Shown here piece by piece: positions 33,091 through 33,651 of a DNA stretch of 33,651 bases. The translations under genes were made by a program, and so were the position numbers. Source of the stretch: an uncultured Sphingomonadaceae bacterium. Lineage in GTDB: Bacteria > Pseudomonadota > Alphaproteobacteria > Sphingomonadales > Sphingomonadaceae. The stretch covers positions 1 to 33,651 of the forward strand of contig CANMEE010000004.1 in assembly GCA_947496865.1 (NCBI GenBank). Direction: 5' to 3'. Under the pieces are notes generated by a model. It had not been told where the DNA came from. It searched no databases and saw only the letters and a list, made by a program, of their open reading frames with translations. Position 1 is the first letter of the stretch, and every line of letters starts with the position of its first letter.

Positions 33091-33374
33091 GATGGTCCCA
33101 AGAAAACGCTCTACAACCGCTTTGTGTGTTGGGCAGAGTCTGGGATATGGAAGACATCTTCAGCGCATTGGCTGGGGCCGAGGATGCACCTGACCGACTG
33201 TTTATCGACAGTAGCTGCATCAAGGTCCACCGGACGGCCGGAGGCGCAAAGTTGAACGCAGGTTCTGCCGCTTCAAGGACTGGCGCAGGGTTGCCACTCG
33301 CTTCGACCGAAAAATCGAAAAACTTCATGGCCACCATCGCCATAGCGGCTACCGTCATCTGGTGGCTCAAATGA
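33091..33374 (+). pseudogene. Decayed IS5-family transposase
   Basis: Three fragments in changing frames match IS5-family (IS427-like) transposase. GPKKTLYNRFVCWAESGIW starts at 33091. MEDIFSALAGAEDAPDRLFIDSSCIKVHRTAGGAK follows in another frame after an apparent one-base loss. VERRFCRFKDWRRVATRFD then continues from 33251, and FMATIAIAATVIWWL ends the reading at 33372. The catalytic core between HRTAGGAK and the final ERRFCRFKDWRR segment is deleted. Not functional. It shows past transposition next to the block boundary. Confidence 0.8.
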
Positions 33375-33400
33375 GTCTGGACCCTAATTCGACCAACCCT
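33373..33400. mobile_element. IS5-family right terminal inverted repeat remnant
   Basis: GAGTCTGGACCCTAATTCGA followed by CCAACCCT directly after the transposase stop resembles the ends of IS427-group IS5 elements (GGGTTGGTC...AGGGTCCAGAC in the other orientation). No intact left end was found. Confidence 0.55.
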
Positions 33401-33498
33401 AACGTCTGCCGTTAAGATATTGTGATCGCAAAGGCCTATGCTAAGCTTTCTACTGTTCGCCGCATGAGCTATGTGAACTGCTGTTTTGGAGATTGTTT

Positions 33499-33597
33499 GT
33501 GGCAAGACCAGTTCGGAAATTTGTGGATGGCAAGCACGGTCAGATACACCTGCGTGTTGCACATCCGACCCGGACTGTCCGTCGTCAGATAATTTGA
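33499..33597 (+). pseudogene. N-terminal fragment of probable alpha/beta hydrolase cut by IS terminus
   Basis: Starting at GTG 33499, with GGAG 7 nt upstream, the frame reads VRKFVDGKHGQIHLRVAHP. This resembles the first beta strands of alpha/beta hydrolases (FVDGxxGQIHxRxA). The resemblance stops at 33576, exactly where the terminal repeat begins, and the frame ends at a TGA at 33595. This is what an IS insertion about 26 codons into the gene would produce. The family call rests on a short stretch. Confidence 0.5.
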
Positions 33598-33651
33598 GAC
33601 AGATGACCGGTTAAGCTAGGCGAGTGTTTGGCATCATCTGGTTGATATTAA
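33576..33651. repeat. 76-bp terminal inverted repeat, right copy (probable IS terminus)
   Basis: Exact reverse complement of 2-77. It begins TGTCCGTCGTCAG right after the hydrolase-like coding stretch and continues to the last base, so the rest of the element lies outside the window. Confidence 0.8.

Noticed and set aside
33062..33562. Long minus-strand open frame of 166 codons
   Set aside because: It lies opposite the IS5 transposase remnant and the hydrolase fragment, both of which have family-like sequence on the plus strand; the minus frame has no recognisable motif.
1..33651. Terminal inverted repeats as telomeres of a linear plasmid or phage
   Set aside because: The repeat interrupts a coding-like stretch on the right and has the look of an IS end. 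No replication, partition or phage genes are present.

Overview
The window looks like an accessory catabolic and defence region from an alphaproteobacterium, most likely Sphingomonadales. The grounds are the sphingomonad-style TonB-dependent receptor, the bacterial alternative oxidase and the many NTF2-like and nitronate monooxygenase proteins. Taxonomy is inferred from gene style only. There are no tRNA, rRNA, CRISPR or phage genes. Both ends run into the same outward-facing 76-bp sequence (2-77 and 33576-33651, perfect inverted repeats), best read as the terminus of two copies of one insertion sequence flanking the region.

Layout. (1) 231-6488, minus strand: tetR - membrane fusion protein - RND permease - outer-membrane lipoprotein, a complete autoregulated tripartite efflux operon. 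(2) 6766-7786, plus: an alternative oxidase overlapping a YeaR/TehB-like (DUF1971) gene. (3) 7906-14372, plus: nitronate monooxygenase, an N,N-dimethylformamidase-like protein, a short-chain dehydrogenase, a TonB-dependent receptor and a small YdcZ-like membrane protein. (4) 19531-14404, minus: class III aminotransferase, Baeyer-Villiger-type flavin monooxygenase, alanine dehydrogenase and MFS transporter, with a divergent second tetR at 19666. (5) 22134-20406, minus: a DoxX-like membrane protein and a His-rich membrane-anchored protein. (6) 22713-32726: a visibly more G+C-rich block of three LysR regulators with small oxidoreductases, NTF2-like proteins, a DsbA-like protein, an AhpD-like protein, a GST and a PNPOx-FNR fusion flavoprotein. 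(7) 33091-33651: a decayed IS5-family transposase, a truncated probable alpha/beta hydrolase and the terminal repeat.

The main observation is that two families of palindromic promoter elements tie blocks 1-5 together. A TAGTAATTACTA-like site lies in the aminotransferase/tetR2 intergenic region and, in variant form, upstream of the nitronate monooxygenase operon and of the TonB receptor. This defines a probable TetR2 catabolic regulon: uptake, amide hydrolysis, amine/nitro chemistry, transamination and alanine recycling. A different element, sharing ATAAGTRA next to a TTGACA -35 box, lies in front of tetR1, the alternative oxidase and the DoxX gene, and recurs in an intragenic palindrome at the start of the efflux operon's second gene. 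This defines a probable TetR1 protection regulon: efflux plus an inhibitor-resistant respiratory bypass.

Working hypothesis (inference): the region degrades a nitrogen-containing, possibly toxic, organic compound and pairs that pathway with protection against it or against a respiratory poison made from it. Nitrite/NO from nitronate oxidation is one candidate. The substrate cannot be told from sequence.
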